Under the pieces are notes generated by a model. It worked only from the letters and a program-made list of their open reading frames with translations, was not told the DNA's origin and ran no database searches. DNA of 64,000 nt from Streptomyces sp. NBC_01707 (GTDB taxonomy: Bacteria > Actinomycetota > Actinomycetes > Streptomycetales > Streptomycetaceae), in NCBI RefSeq assembly GCF_041438805.1, contig NZ_CP109190.1, positions 3,658,001 through 3,722,000 on the forward strand, in the 5' to 3' direction. Below, piece after piece: positions 1-7,996 of the stretch; within the stretch, counting starts at the first letter, position 1; the number at the start of each line of letters is the position of its first letter. The translations under genes and the position numbers were made by a program.

Positions 1-303
1 CAGCGCCAGTTGGTCGCCTTCGCCCGCGCCCTGCTCGCCGACCCCGCGGTGCTGATTCTCGACGAGGCGACGAGCTCCCTCGACATCCCCGGCGAACGGG
101 CGGTGCAGCGCGCCATGGACACGGTGCTGCACGGCCGCACGGCGGTGGTGATCGCCCACCGGCTGTCGACCGTGGAGATCGCGGACCGGGTGCTGGTCAT
201 GGAGCACGGCCGAATCGTGGAGGACGGTTTCCCGTCCGAACTCATCGGCGGGACAGGGCGGTTCGCGGGGCTCCACCGCGCCTGGCGGGAGAGCCTGGCA
301 TGA
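1..303 (+). CDS. ABC exporter ATP-binding/permease protein, C-terminal fragment
   Basis: Only the last 100 residues lie in the window; the 5' part is cut off by the window edge. The fragment begins at QRQ, the end of the ABC signature motif. It carries an intact Walker B with catalytic Glu ([11 protein letters not shown]), the H-loop (IAHRLS) and the usual C-terminal tail of an exporter-type nucleotide-binding domain. It is probably a fused membrane-plus-ATPase half-transporter like the next two genes, which start 61 bases downstream on the same strand. Its substrate cannot be told from this fragment. Confidence 0.85.
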   Translation, partial: QRQLVAFARALLADPAVLILDEATSSLDIPGERAVQRAMDTVLHGRTAVVIAHRLSTVEIADRVLVMEHGRIVEDGFPSELIGGTGRFAGLHRAWRESLA

Positions 304-364
304 GACCGACCGCGGGTGTTGGTCTCCCCGTCGGCCTCCCCCGGCGGCGGTCTAGGGTGCGTAC

Positions 365-2155
365 ATGACTGAGCCCGTGGATCACCCGGTCGGCCCGTAT
401 GCGGACCGGGAGACCCCGGACCTCCGCGGCCCCGGGCGGTATCTGTGGTGGCTGGTCACCCGTCAATGGCGCCGCGTCGTCGCCGGGGCCCTGCTCGGCA
501 GCTCCTGGATGATCTGCCTGACCCTGCCGCCGTACCTGCTGTCGCGCGCCATCGACGACGGGCTGCGGGCGGGGGGCCGCTCGGCGCTGGCCGGCTGGGT
601 CGCGGCGCTGGTGGGTGTCGGGGTGCTCAACGCCTGGCTGGCCATCATGCGGCACCGCACGATGACCAGGGTGCGGCTCGACGGCGCCTTCCGTACGGTG
701 CGGGTGGTGGTCGCCCACGCGACCAGGCTGGGCGCGGCGCTGCCACGCCGGGCCACGGCCGGCGAGATCGTCACCATCGGGTTCGGTGACGTCGCCAGGA
801 TCGCCGATACGCTGACCGTCACCGGGCCCGGAGTCGGCGCCGTCCTGTCCTATGCCGTCGTGGCCGCACTTCTGTTGACCGTCTCGCCGCTGCTCGCCGC
901 GGTGGCGCTGCTGGGCGTGCCGCTGCTGGCGGTGCTGGTCGGCCCGCTGCTGGGCCGGCTTCAGGGAGCCGAGTCGGCGTACCGCGACCGGCAGGGCAGC
1001 CTCGCCGCCCGTTTCGCCGACATCGCCGGCGGTCTGCGTGTCCTCAACGGCATCGGCGGCAAGGACGTCTACGCCGAACGCTACCGGCGCGGTTCGCAGG
1101 AGCTGCAGGCGGAGGGCTATCGGGTCGGGGCGGTGACCAGCTGGATCCAGGCCCTCGGCGTCGGTCTTCCCACCCTGTTCCTCGGTGCTGTGACCTGGCT
1201 GGCGGCCCGGATGGCCGCGCAGGGCGAGCTCACCGTCGGCGAACTTGTCGCGGTGTACGGCTATACGGCGGTTCTCGTCGTGCCTGTCTCCTTCTTCATC
1301 GAGGGCGGCTACGACGTCAGTCGCGGTCTGGTCGCCGCGCGCAGAGTCATCCGCTTCCTGTCCCTGGAACCCGACTCGACGGTCCGGGAGGCATCTGCAC
1401 CACTTCTGAACGGGCCCGATTCGCCCTCCGTCCTCCACGATCCTGAGTCCGGGGTGGAGGTGGTCCCCGGAACGCTGACCGCTCTGGTCGGCGCCCGGCC
1501 GTCGGACTCCGCGACGGTGATCGACCGTCTCGGCGGCTTTGCCGCGTCGGCAGCGACCTGGGGCACCGCACGCCTCGACGAGATCGATCCGGCCCAGGTC
1601 CGCGCGCGGATCCTCGTCGCGGACAACGAGGCCGACCTGTTCGCCGGCACGCTGCGCGATGTCGTCTCCGGCAGCCGGGACCGGGACGACGAGGCGCTCC
1701 GCCGGGCCGTCCACGCTGCCGTGGCCCAGGACATCGTCCGCGGCCTGCCCGACGGCCTCGGCTCCTTCGTCGACGCCCAGGGCCGCAATCTCTCCGGTGG
1801 CCAGCGGCAGCGTGTCCGTCTCGCCCGGGCCCTGCTGGCCGAACCCGAGATTCTCCTGGCGGTCGAGCCGACCTCGGCCGTCGATGCTCACACCGAGGCA
1901 GTCATGGCGTCCCGGCTGCGTACGGCACGGTCCAGCCGCACCACGGTCGTCACCACCACCTCCCCTCTCGTGCTGGACCGGGCCGACACCGTGTACTACC
2001 TGGTCGACGGCTCCGTCGCGGCCGTCGGCTCCCATCGGGACCTGCTGGACGGACAACCCGGTTATCGCCTGCTGGTGTCCCGTGGGGCGGACGACGACGA
2101 CTCCGTCCCCGTGGGCGACGGCGGCGGCTCCGCGCCCCGGGAGGCCACCTCATGA
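365..2155 (+). CDS. Heterodimeric ABC exporter subunit with degenerate Walker A/B, intact signature
   Basis: This 596-residue fused exporter half has an N-terminal six-helix membrane domain (about residues 25-320) and a C-terminal ATPase domain. The ATPase is unusual. The Walker A region reads GARPSDSAT from residue 376, so the phosphate-binding Lys is Ser382. Walker B reads ILLAVEPTS, with the Mg-binding Asp replaced by Val. The H-loop His is missing (TTTSP). The ABC signature LSGGQRQR (476-483) is perfect. Known heterodimeric exporters pair such a half with a partner supplying the missing Walker motifs, and the next gene does so. Its stop overlaps the next start by 4 bases, indicating coupled translation. 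The substrate is unknown; drug, peptide or lipid export is possible. Confidence 0.85.
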   Translation: MTEPVDHPVGPYADRETPDLRGPGRYLWWLVTRQWRRVVAGALLGSSWMICLTLPPYLLSRAIDDGLRAGGRSALAGWVAALVGVGVLNAWLAIMRHRTMTRVRLDGAFRTVRVVVAHATRLGAALPRRATAGEIVTIGFGDVARIADTLTVTGPGVGAVLSYAVVAALLLTVSPLLAAVALLGVPLLAVLVGPLLGRLQGAESAYRDRQGSLAARFADIAGGLRVLNGIGGKDVYAERYRRGSQELQAEGYRVGAVTSWIQALGVGLPTLFLGAVTWLAARMAAQGELTVGELVAVYGYTAVLVVPVSFFIEGGYDVSRGLVAARRVIRFLSLEPDSTVREASAPLLNGPDSPSVLHDPESGVEVVPGTLTALVGARPSDSATVIDRLGGFAASAATWGTARLDEIDPAQVRARILVADNEADLFAGTLRDVVSGSRDRDDEALRRAVHAAVAQDIVRGLPDGLGSFVDAQGRNLSGGQRQRVRLARALLAEPEILLAVEPTSAVDAHTEAVMASRLRTARSSRTTVVTTTSPLVLDRADTVYYLVDGSVAAVGSHRDLLDGQPGYRLLVSRGADDDDSVPVGDGGGSAPREATS

Positions 2156-3957
2156 CCGCCTCTTCGTCCGCTGCCCCGGCAGAGTCCCGGCCGTCCGGCG
2201 CTCTGCCGGTCGCCGAACCGTTCCGGATCCGTCGGGCGGCGGTCCGGCTGGTCCGGCAGGACGGCCGCGCCTTCGCCGCGCTGCTCGCGCTCAACGCGCT
2301 GGCCGCCGGTGCCGGACTCGTCGCCCCGTGGCTGCTCGGGCGGGTCATCGACGCGGTCAGGGCAGGCGGCGGAGCCGGCACCGTGGACCGGCTCGCGCTC
2401 ACCATCCTGGTCTTCGCCCTGGCACAGCTCCTGCTGGCCCGCTACGCCGGCCTGGTCGGACACCGATTCGGCGAACGGACTCTGGCGCGCGTCCGCGAGC
2501 AGTTCGCCGACCGCGCACTGGCGCTGCCCGCCTCGGTGGTCGAGCGAGCAGGCCCGGGTGACCTGACGACCCGCGGCACCGCGGATGTCGCGGCGGTCGG
2601 CACCACCCTCCGCGACGTGGGCCCCGATGTGCTGATCGCCGCGGTCCAGGCGCTGTTCATCCTCGGGGCCGTCTTCGTGCTCAACCCCTTGCTCGGTGCC
2701 TGCGGCGTGCTCGGGCTGCTGGGCATCTGGTTCGCCGTCCGCTGGTACCTGCGCCGGGCGCTCACCGCCTACCTCGCCGAGGGCGCCGCCAACTCGGCAC
2801 TGGCTGAGCAGTTGGCGGCCACCGCCGCGGGCGCCCGCACCGTCGAGGCGCTCGGGCTGCAGCAGAGCCGTATCGACGCATGTCACCGGGCGATCGAGGA
2901 ATGCCGGCGCACCCGGACCCGCACGCTGTTCCTGCGCAGTGTGCTCTTCCCTGCCGTGGACATCTCCTATGTGGTTCCCGTAGCCGGTGTCCTGCTGATC
3001 GGTGGTGTGCTGCACGGCCACGGCGCCATGAGCCTGGGCGCGGTGGTCGCCTCGGCCCTGTATCTGCGGCAGCTCTCCCAGCCGCTGGACACCATCCTGC
3101 AGCGGGTCGAACAACTGCAGAGCAGCAGTGCGTCGTTCGCCAGGGTCGAGGGGATCGGGGTGGTACCGCACGTGCCCTCGGTCCGTTCCCGCACACCGGC
3201 GGACGACCGGATCGCGGTGACCGGTGTGCACTACGCCTACGGTGGCGGGGGCGACGACGCCGACGTCCTGCACGGAGTCGATCTGACGGTCCGGCCCGGC
3301 GAGCACCTGGCCATCGTCGGCCCGTCCGGCGCAGGCAAGACCACCCTGGGCAGGCTGCTGGCCGGCGTGGACGTGCCGCGCACCGGATCGGTGACGGTGG
3401 GCGGGGTACCGGTGGCCGGCCTGACGTCCGACCGGTTGCGCCGCCAGGTCGTCCTCGTCACCCAGGAGCACCATGTGTTCCTCGGCACGGTCCGGGACAA
3501 CCTGCGGATCGCGGCGCCGTCGGCCACCGACGCCGAACTGCGTGCGGCGCTCGCCGCCGTCGGCGCCGAGTGGGCCGGCGAGCTCCCGGACGGCCTGGAC
3601 ACCGATCTGGGCGATGCCGGACACCGCCCGGACGGCGCGCAGGCCCAGCAACTCGCGCTGGCACGTGTCGTGCTGGCCGACCCCCACACGTTGATCCTCG
3701 ACGAGGCCACCGCGCTCCTGGACCCGAGGACCGCACGGCACACCGAGCGAGCGCTGGCCGCCGTCCTCGAGGGCAGGACCGTCATCGCCATCGCGCACCG
3801 CCTGCAGACGGCTCATGACGCGGACCGGGTGGCCGTCATGGAGGACGGCCGGATCGCCGAACTCGGCGCCCATGACGATCTGGTGGCCGCCGACGGCGCC
3901 TACGCCGCACTCTGGCGTTCCTGGCATGCCGACCGGCCCCATTCGCCGTCGTCGTGA
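2152..3957 (+). CDS. Heterodimeric ABC exporter subunit with intact Walker A/B, degenerate signature
   Basis: This 601-residue fused exporter half has the membrane domain at about residues 40-320 and the ATPase domain after it. Walker A (GPSGAGKTT), Walker B (LILDEATALLD) and the H-loop (IAHRL) are intact, but the signature reads PDGAQ where LSGGQ is expected. Paired with the upstream protein, one composite ATP site would be consensus (these Walker motifs plus the partner's LSGGQ) and the other non-hydrolytic, the usual design of asymmetric exporters. The start ATG lies inside the 4-base overlap ATGA with the upstream gene. The two genes almost certainly form one transporter; substrate unknown. 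Confidence 0.87.
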   Translation: MTASSSAAPAESRPSGALPVAEPFRIRRAAVRLVRQDGRAFAALLALNALAAGAGLVAPWLLGRVIDAVRAGGGAGTVDRLALTILVFALAQLLLARYAGLVGHRFGERTLARVREQFADRALALPASVVERAGPGDLTTRGTADVAAVGTTLRDVGPDVLIAAVQALFILGAVFVLNPLLGACGVLGLLGIWFAVRWYLRRALTAYLAEGAANSALAEQLAATAAGARTVEALGLQQSRIDACHRAIEECRRTRTRTLFLRSVLFPAVDISYVVPVAGVLLIGGVLHGHGAMSLGAVVASALYLRQLSQPLDTILQRVEQLQSSSASFARVEGIGVVPHVPSVRSRTPADDRIAVTGVHYAYGGGGDDADVLHGVDLTVRPGEHLAIVGPSGAGKTTLGRLLAGVDVPRTGSVTVGGVPVAGLTSDRLRRQVVLVTQEHHVFLGTVRDNLRIAAPSATDAELRAALAAVGAEWAGELPDGLDTDLGDAGHRPDGAQAQQLALARVVLADPHTLILDEATALLDPRTARHTERALAAVLEGRTVIAIAHRLQTAHDADRVAVMEDGRIAELGAHDDLVAADGAYAALWRSWHADRPHSPSS

Positions 3958-4428
3958 ACATGTCGCTCAGGCGGTCCTTGCCGACAAGGCACGGAGAGAG
4001 CGACGGCGGCTGCCGCCATGACCGCGCCGCCGGGCGTCCCGCGCCCGGTGGCGGTTGTGTCGGTCAGCGTTCCGCGAACGTCCCGGCCGCGGACGGTTCG
4101 GAACGAGCCACAGTTCGAGGCCATTTCGACTGACGGCCGCTACCTCGTACCCGGCTCGCCGTGCGAACACGACGTATGCGGGCTCGACTTCGATCGTTCT
4201 TCGAATCAGGCCTGCACCCGGACCCCGGATGGCGTCGCGGTGATGATCGGTGAAACGTCCGCTTAACGAACATGACGTTTCCGGCAACGGACGAATTCTG
4301 GCCAACTTGTTGACGCGGTCCTGACAGAGACGTCCATCTACTGACACTCTTCCCCCGTTCTGCGCACTGCTTGCTCTGCCCGGACGGCTCACCCAGCCGC
4401 CGGTACCCCCCTCGCAGAAGGAGTCCGC
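3958..4428 (+). other. Intergenic region upstream of the metalloprotease
   Basis: No convincing gene is visible in these 471 bases. Short open frames exist on both strands but lack ribosome binding sites and normal codon bias. A possible weak promoter for the protease has TTGACG at 4310-4315, with a poor -10 match around 4334-4339. A clear ribosome binding site (AAGGAG) lies just before the GTG at 4429. Confidence 0.4.
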
Positions 4429-6453
4429 GTGAGATCCACGCCCAGCCGTCGCGCCACCGCGACCGGCGCTCTGATAGCCGCAGCAGCCCTCCTCGCCGCC
4501 GGAATCCAGACGGGCACGGCAGCTGCCGCGCCCGACGGTGCCGCTGCCGCCCCGGCCGCGACCCGTGTCAATCACGGGGCACTGGCCAAGCAGCTCTCTC
4601 CCTCCCAGCGCGCCGAGCTGATCCGCGAGGCCAACGCGAGCAAGGCGGCCACGGCCAAGGAGCTCGGTCTCGGCTCTCAGGAGAAGCTCGTCGTCCGCGA
4701 TGTCGTCCAGGACAACGACGGCACCACGCACACGCGTTACGAGCGGACCTTCGACGGACTTCCGGTCCTCGGTGGGGACCTGGTCGTCCAGGAGTCCAAG
4801 GCAGGTGAGACCGAGAGCGTCACGAAGGCGTCCAAGGCCTCCTCCGCACAGCTGAAGGCCGTCGGCACCGCCGCCGATGTCGCCCCGGCCAAGGCCGAGT
4901 CGCAGGCTCTCGGTGCGGCCAAGGCCGCCGGCTCCAAGAAGACCGTCGCCGACCGGGCACCGCGCAAGGTGGTCTGGATGGCCCAGGGCAAGCCGCAGCT
5001 CGCCTACGAGACCGTCGTCGGCGGGCTCCAGGACGACGGCACCCCCAACGAGCTGCACGTCATCACCGACGCGTCCACCGGGGCGAAGCTCTACGAGTGG
5101 CAGGCCATCGAGACCGGCACCGGCAACACCCAGTACAGCGGCCAGGTCACGCTCGGTACCGCACCGTCGTACACGCTGACCGACACGACGCGCGGCAACC
5201 ACAAGACGTACAACCTGAACCACGGCACGTCCGGCACCGGGACGCTCTTCTCCGGCTCCGACGACGTCTGGGGCAACGGAAGTCCGACGAACGTCGAGAC
5301 GGCGGCGGCGGACGCGCACTACGGCGCGGCCGAGACCTGGGACTACTACAAGAACGTGCAGGGCCGCACCGGTATCCGGGGCGACGGCGTCGGCGCGTAC
5401 TCCCGCGTCCACTACGGCAACAACTACGTCAACGCCTTCTGGGACGACAGCTGCTTCTGCATGACCTACGGGGACGGCAGCGGCAACGCCGCACCGCTGA
5501 CCTCACTGGACGTGGCCGCGCACGAGATGACGCACGGTGTCACCTCCGCCACCGCCGGCCTGGTCTACAGCGGCGAGTCCGGTGGTCTCAACGAGGCGAC
5601 CAGCGACATCATGGCCGCCGCGGTCGAGTTCTACTCCAACAACGCCACCGACAAGGGTGACTACCTGGTCGGCGAGAAGATCGACATCAACGGCGACGGC
5701 ACCCCGCTGCGCTACATGGACAAGCCGAGCAAGGACGGTGCGTCCAAGGACGCCTGGTACTCCGGCATCGGCGGAGTGGACGTCCACTACTCCTCAGGTC
5801 CCGCGAACCACTTCTTCTACCTCCTCTCCGAGGGCAGCGGCGCCAAGACCATCAACGGCGTCTCGTACAACTCCCCGACGTCCGACGGCCTGCCGGTCAC
5901 CGGCATCGGCCGCGACAAGGCCGCACTGATCTGGTTCAAGGCGCTCACCACCAAGTTCAGCTCCACGACGAACTACGCGGCGGCCCGAACCGGCACCCTC
6001 GCCGCGGCCGGTGAGCTGTACGGCACGACCAGCGCCGAGTACAAGGCGGTGGCCGACGCCTGGGCCGGCGTCAACGTCGGCTCGCGCTCCGGTGGCGGAG
6101 GCACCGGCACCGTCTTCCAGAACACCACCCACGTCGCCATCCCGGACAACGGCGCGGCCGTCACCAGCTCGGTCAACGTCACCGGCGTCACGGGCAACGC
6201 GCCCAGCACCCTCCAGGTCGGGGTGGACATCACCCACACCTGGCGCGGTGACCTCGTCATCGACCTCGTGGCCCCGGACGGCACGGCCTACCGGCTGAAG
6301 AACTCCTCGGGCAGCGACTCGGCGGACAACGTCCAGACGACCTACACCGTCAACGCGTCGTCCGAGGTCGCCAACGGCACCTGGAAGCTGAAGGTCCAGG
6401 ACGTCGCCTCGCAGGACACCGGCACGATCAACAGCTTCAAGCTGACCTTCTGA
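4429..6453 (+). CDS. Secreted M4-family neutral zinc metalloprotease with C-terminal P-domain
   Basis: The 674-residue prepro-enzyme starts at GTG with AAGGAG upstream. A signal peptide (MRSTPSRRATATGALIAAAA onward, cleavage near AAAA-PDG) is followed by an FTP/PepSY-type propeptide to about residue 215. The thermolysin-like catalytic domain then has HEMTH (His365, Glu366, His369) and the third zinc ligand Glu389 in NEATSD, with the 24-residue spacing of thermolysin. The last 110 residues are a proprotein-convertase P-domain (from about FQNTTHVAIPDNGA), common in Streptomyces exoproteases. It should digest extracellular protein. It is monocistronic, bounded downstream by a strong hairpin. Confidence 0.93.
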   Translation: MRSTPSRRATATGALIAAAALLAAGIQTGTAAAAPDGAAAAPAATRVNHGALAKQLSPSQRAELIREANASKAATAKELGLGSQEKLVVRDVVQDNDGTTHTRYERTFDGLPVLGGDLVVQESKAGETESVTKASKASSAQLKAVGTAADVAPAKAESQALGAAKAAGSKKTVADRAPRKVVWMAQGKPQLAYETVVGGLQDDGTPNELHVITDASTGAKLYEWQAIETGTGNTQYSGQVTLGTAPSYTLTDTTRGNHKTYNLNHGTSGTGTLFSGSDDVWGNGSPTNVETAAADAHYGAAETWDYYKNVQGRTGIRGDGVGAYSRVHYGNNYVNAFWDDSCFCMTYGDGSGNAAPLTSLDVAAHEMTHGVTSATAGLVYSGESGGLNEATSDIMAAAVEFYSNNATDKGDYLVGEKIDINGDGTPLRYMDKPSKDGASKDAWYSGIGGVDVHYSSGPANHFFYLLSEGSGAKTINGVSYNSPTSDGLPVTGIGRDKAALIWFKALTTKFSSTTNYAAARTGTLAAAGELYGTTSAEYKAVADAWAGVNVGSRSGGGGTGTVFQNTTHVAIPDNGAAVTSSVNVTGVTGNAPSTLQVGVDITHTWRGDLVIDLVAPDGTAYRLKNSSGSDSADNVQTTYTVNASSEVANGTWKLKVQDVASQDTGTINSFKLTF

Positions 6454-6489
6454 ACCGAGCGGCACGTTCAGGGCAGTCGATGAGCGGAA

Positions 6490-6523
6490 CCGCCCGGGAG
6501 GAACTCTCCTTCCTCCCGGGCGG
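6490..6523. terminator. Hairpin terminator between protease and alginate-lyase-family gene
   Basis: A perfect 14-bp stem (CCGCCCGGGAGGAA at 6490-6503 pairing with 6510-6523) has a 6-base loop. It lies 36 bases after the protease stop, between convergent genes, so it can serve both strands. TTT follows on the plus strand. Confidence 0.85.
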
Positions 6524-6562
6524 TTTCGCCGTTCCACGGAGCGGCTTGCTCCTGGATGCGGG

Positions 6563-7795
6563 TCAGTTGGGGTTGTTCGCGTGCGTCAGCGTCTCCCAGG
6601 CGACGAACAGGTTGTTCGATCCGGCCGGCCTCTGCTGTTCGGTGAGGGTCTGGGTGTTGGTCATGGCGATGCCCATCCGGTTGTGCAGGGCGTTGAATCC
6701 CACCTCGGTGATCGGACCGAGGTTGTCCTTGAGCGTGCCGCCGCACAGCGTCGACGGGACTGCAGCACCCAGCTGGTACTTGGCATGCAGGCCCAGTGCG
6801 TGGCGCAGGCGCTCCGCGATCTCGGGGTAGAGGTCCTGGCCCTGGATACGGCTTGTCTCGGCGATGTGGGAGATGGCGGAGATGCCGTAGCCGGTGTGGG
6901 TGAGATCGCGGCAGGTCTCCTGGGAGAGACCGTCCATGAAGGTGGACTGTCCCTGCCAGTAGCCGATGATCTTGTCGCGCGTGTCGAGGCCGCTGCCCGG
7001 TGCGGTCTTCGGCAGGGCGCCGTCGGCGGCGATGTAGATGTACGCGGGGACACGTCCGCGGAACTTCGTGACGGCCTTGTCGTATGCGGTGCGGTCCTCG
7101 AGGAAGACCGCGATGCCGATCGCGGCCTCGGTCATGCTCAGTTCCCAGTTCCCGTTGCTGTTGGAGCCGTTGATGACCTTGGGGAGGTAGACGTTGCGCA
7201 GCATGGTGGCGAAGCGGCCGGAGTTCGGCCAGCTGCTGTACGTGTACTTGATGATCTCGGCGGCCCGGGGCCAGGAGGAGCCGGCCCAGCCGGTCTGAAG
7301 CGGGGCGTTGCTGTTGGTGTGGTCCTGGATCACGGCCGACCAGGCGTCCATGATCTCGATGGACTTCTGGGCGTAGCGGCTGTCCTGAGTGATGTACCAG
7401 GCCAGCGCGAGGGTGTAGGCGGCTATCGCGTCTTCGCGTTCGTCGGTGCAGCCGTAGTTGGGGTTGGAGTACGAGCCGCACTCCACGATGGCGCGCGGCT
7501 TTGCGGTGCGGGTGAGCGAGGCGTACTTGCTGGCCAGCATCTGGTCGTACGCGCTCTTCCAGGGCTGGGCTCCGGCCTGCACCTTGCCGCGGACGAAGTC
7601 GAGCTGGGGGCGGCTGACGAGGACGCCGGGGTGGGTGAAGGAGGCCGGGGCCGCGGCCGTGTCGGCCTTCACCGCTTGCGGGCCGTCGGCGGGTGCGGCT
7701 CTGTTCGCCGAGGCCGGGGCCATGAAGACCGCGGTGAGCAGGGCGGCCAGTGCTGTGGCGAGGCCGAGGCCGCGCCCGATGGATCCGGTACGCAT
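6563..7795 (-). CDS. Secreted alginate lyase family (PF05426-like) polysaccharide lyase
   Basis: This 410-residue exported protein has a signal peptide (MRTGSIGRGLGLATALAALL, cleavage near ASA-NRA). The mature part is an alpha-toroid lyase of the alginate_lyase superfamily. Characteristic stretches are the N-terminal HPGVLVSRPQLDFVRGKV, the central NGNWELSMTEAAIGIAV and the RDLTHTGYGISAISHIAE motif, where Asn and His are expected to be catalytic. Related proteins act on uronic-acid polymers (alginate or glucuronan); the real substrate here is not known. A GGAAGG ribosome binding site precedes the ATG, and three GTTCA-type half-sites lie 56-90 bases upstream. It is convergent with the protease. 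Confidence 0.75.
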   Translation of the reverse strand: MRTGSIGRGLGLATALAALLTAVFMAPASANRAAPADGPQAVKADTAAAPASFTHPGVLVSRPQLDFVRGKVQAGAQPWKSAYDQMLASKYASLTRTAKPRAIVECGSYSNPNYGCTDEREDAIAAYTLALAWYITQDSRYAQKSIEIMDAWSAVIQDHTNSNAPLQTGWAGSSWPRAAEIIKYTYSSWPNSGRFATMLRNVYLPKVINGSNSNGNWELSMTEAAIGIAVFLEDRTAYDKAVTKFRGRVPAYIYIAADGALPKTAPGSGLDTRDKIIGYWQGQSTFMDGLSQETCRDLTHTGYGISAISHIAETSRIQGQDLYPEIAERLRHALGLHAKYQLGAAVPSTLCGGTLKDNLGPITEVGFNALHNRMGIAMTNTQTLTEQQRPAGSNNLFVAWETLTHANNPN

Positions 7796-7850
7796 GTGGG
7801 GTGCCTTCCGGTGCGGAGGAGGTTCAGCAACTCTCTTCGGGAGCAGTTAA

Positions 7851-7885
7851 GTTCACAGATATGAACATCGAGTCGAGTTGTGAAC
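7851..7885 (-). promoter_or_regulatory. Candidate operator with three GTTCA half-sites upstream of the lyase gene
   Basis: GTTCA (7851-7855), TGAAC (7862-7866) and TGAAC (7881-7885) form two overlapping dyads; the outer one pairs GTTCACA with TGTGAAC. Such dyads are typical of IclR- or GntR-type regulators of uronate and sugar catabolism. A TTAACT that could be a -10 element for the minus-strand gene directly abuts it. Function is inferred. Confidence 0.5.
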
Positions 7886-7955
7886 TCTGCAATGAGTGAG
7901 GAACCTAAATGCATCCCATGGACACGTCAAGGCATTGCGTTCAGAGAACGAAGGA

Positions 7956-7980
7956 GCCCGGCACCACGCGGGTGCCGGGC
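7956..7980 (-). terminator. Terminator of glgP
   Basis: A 10-bp GC stem (GCCCGGCACC at 7956-7965 with GGTGCCGGGC at 7971-7980) and a 5-base loop lie 16 bases beyond the glgP stop on the minus strand. No long T-run follows, which is usual for Streptomyces. Confidence 0.7.
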
Positions 7981-7996
7981 CCCAGGGGTCGGGTCA

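Noticed and set aside
242..2056. 604-codon open frame on the minus strand opposite the first complete ABC gene
   Set aside because: Asp/Gly/Gln/Arg-rich nonsense translation caused by high GC; no domain, no ribosome binding site, and the plus-strand product has clear ABC motifs.
4018..4266. 82-codon plus-strand frame before the protease
   Set aside because: No ribosome binding site, irregular third-position GC and no recognisable motif.
3967..5412. 481-codon minus-strand frame over the intergenic region and the protease 5' end
   Set aside because: Antisense shadow of the protease in its upper part, with no recognisable domain. The stretch opposite 4060-4260 looks slightly protein-like but has no ribosome binding site.
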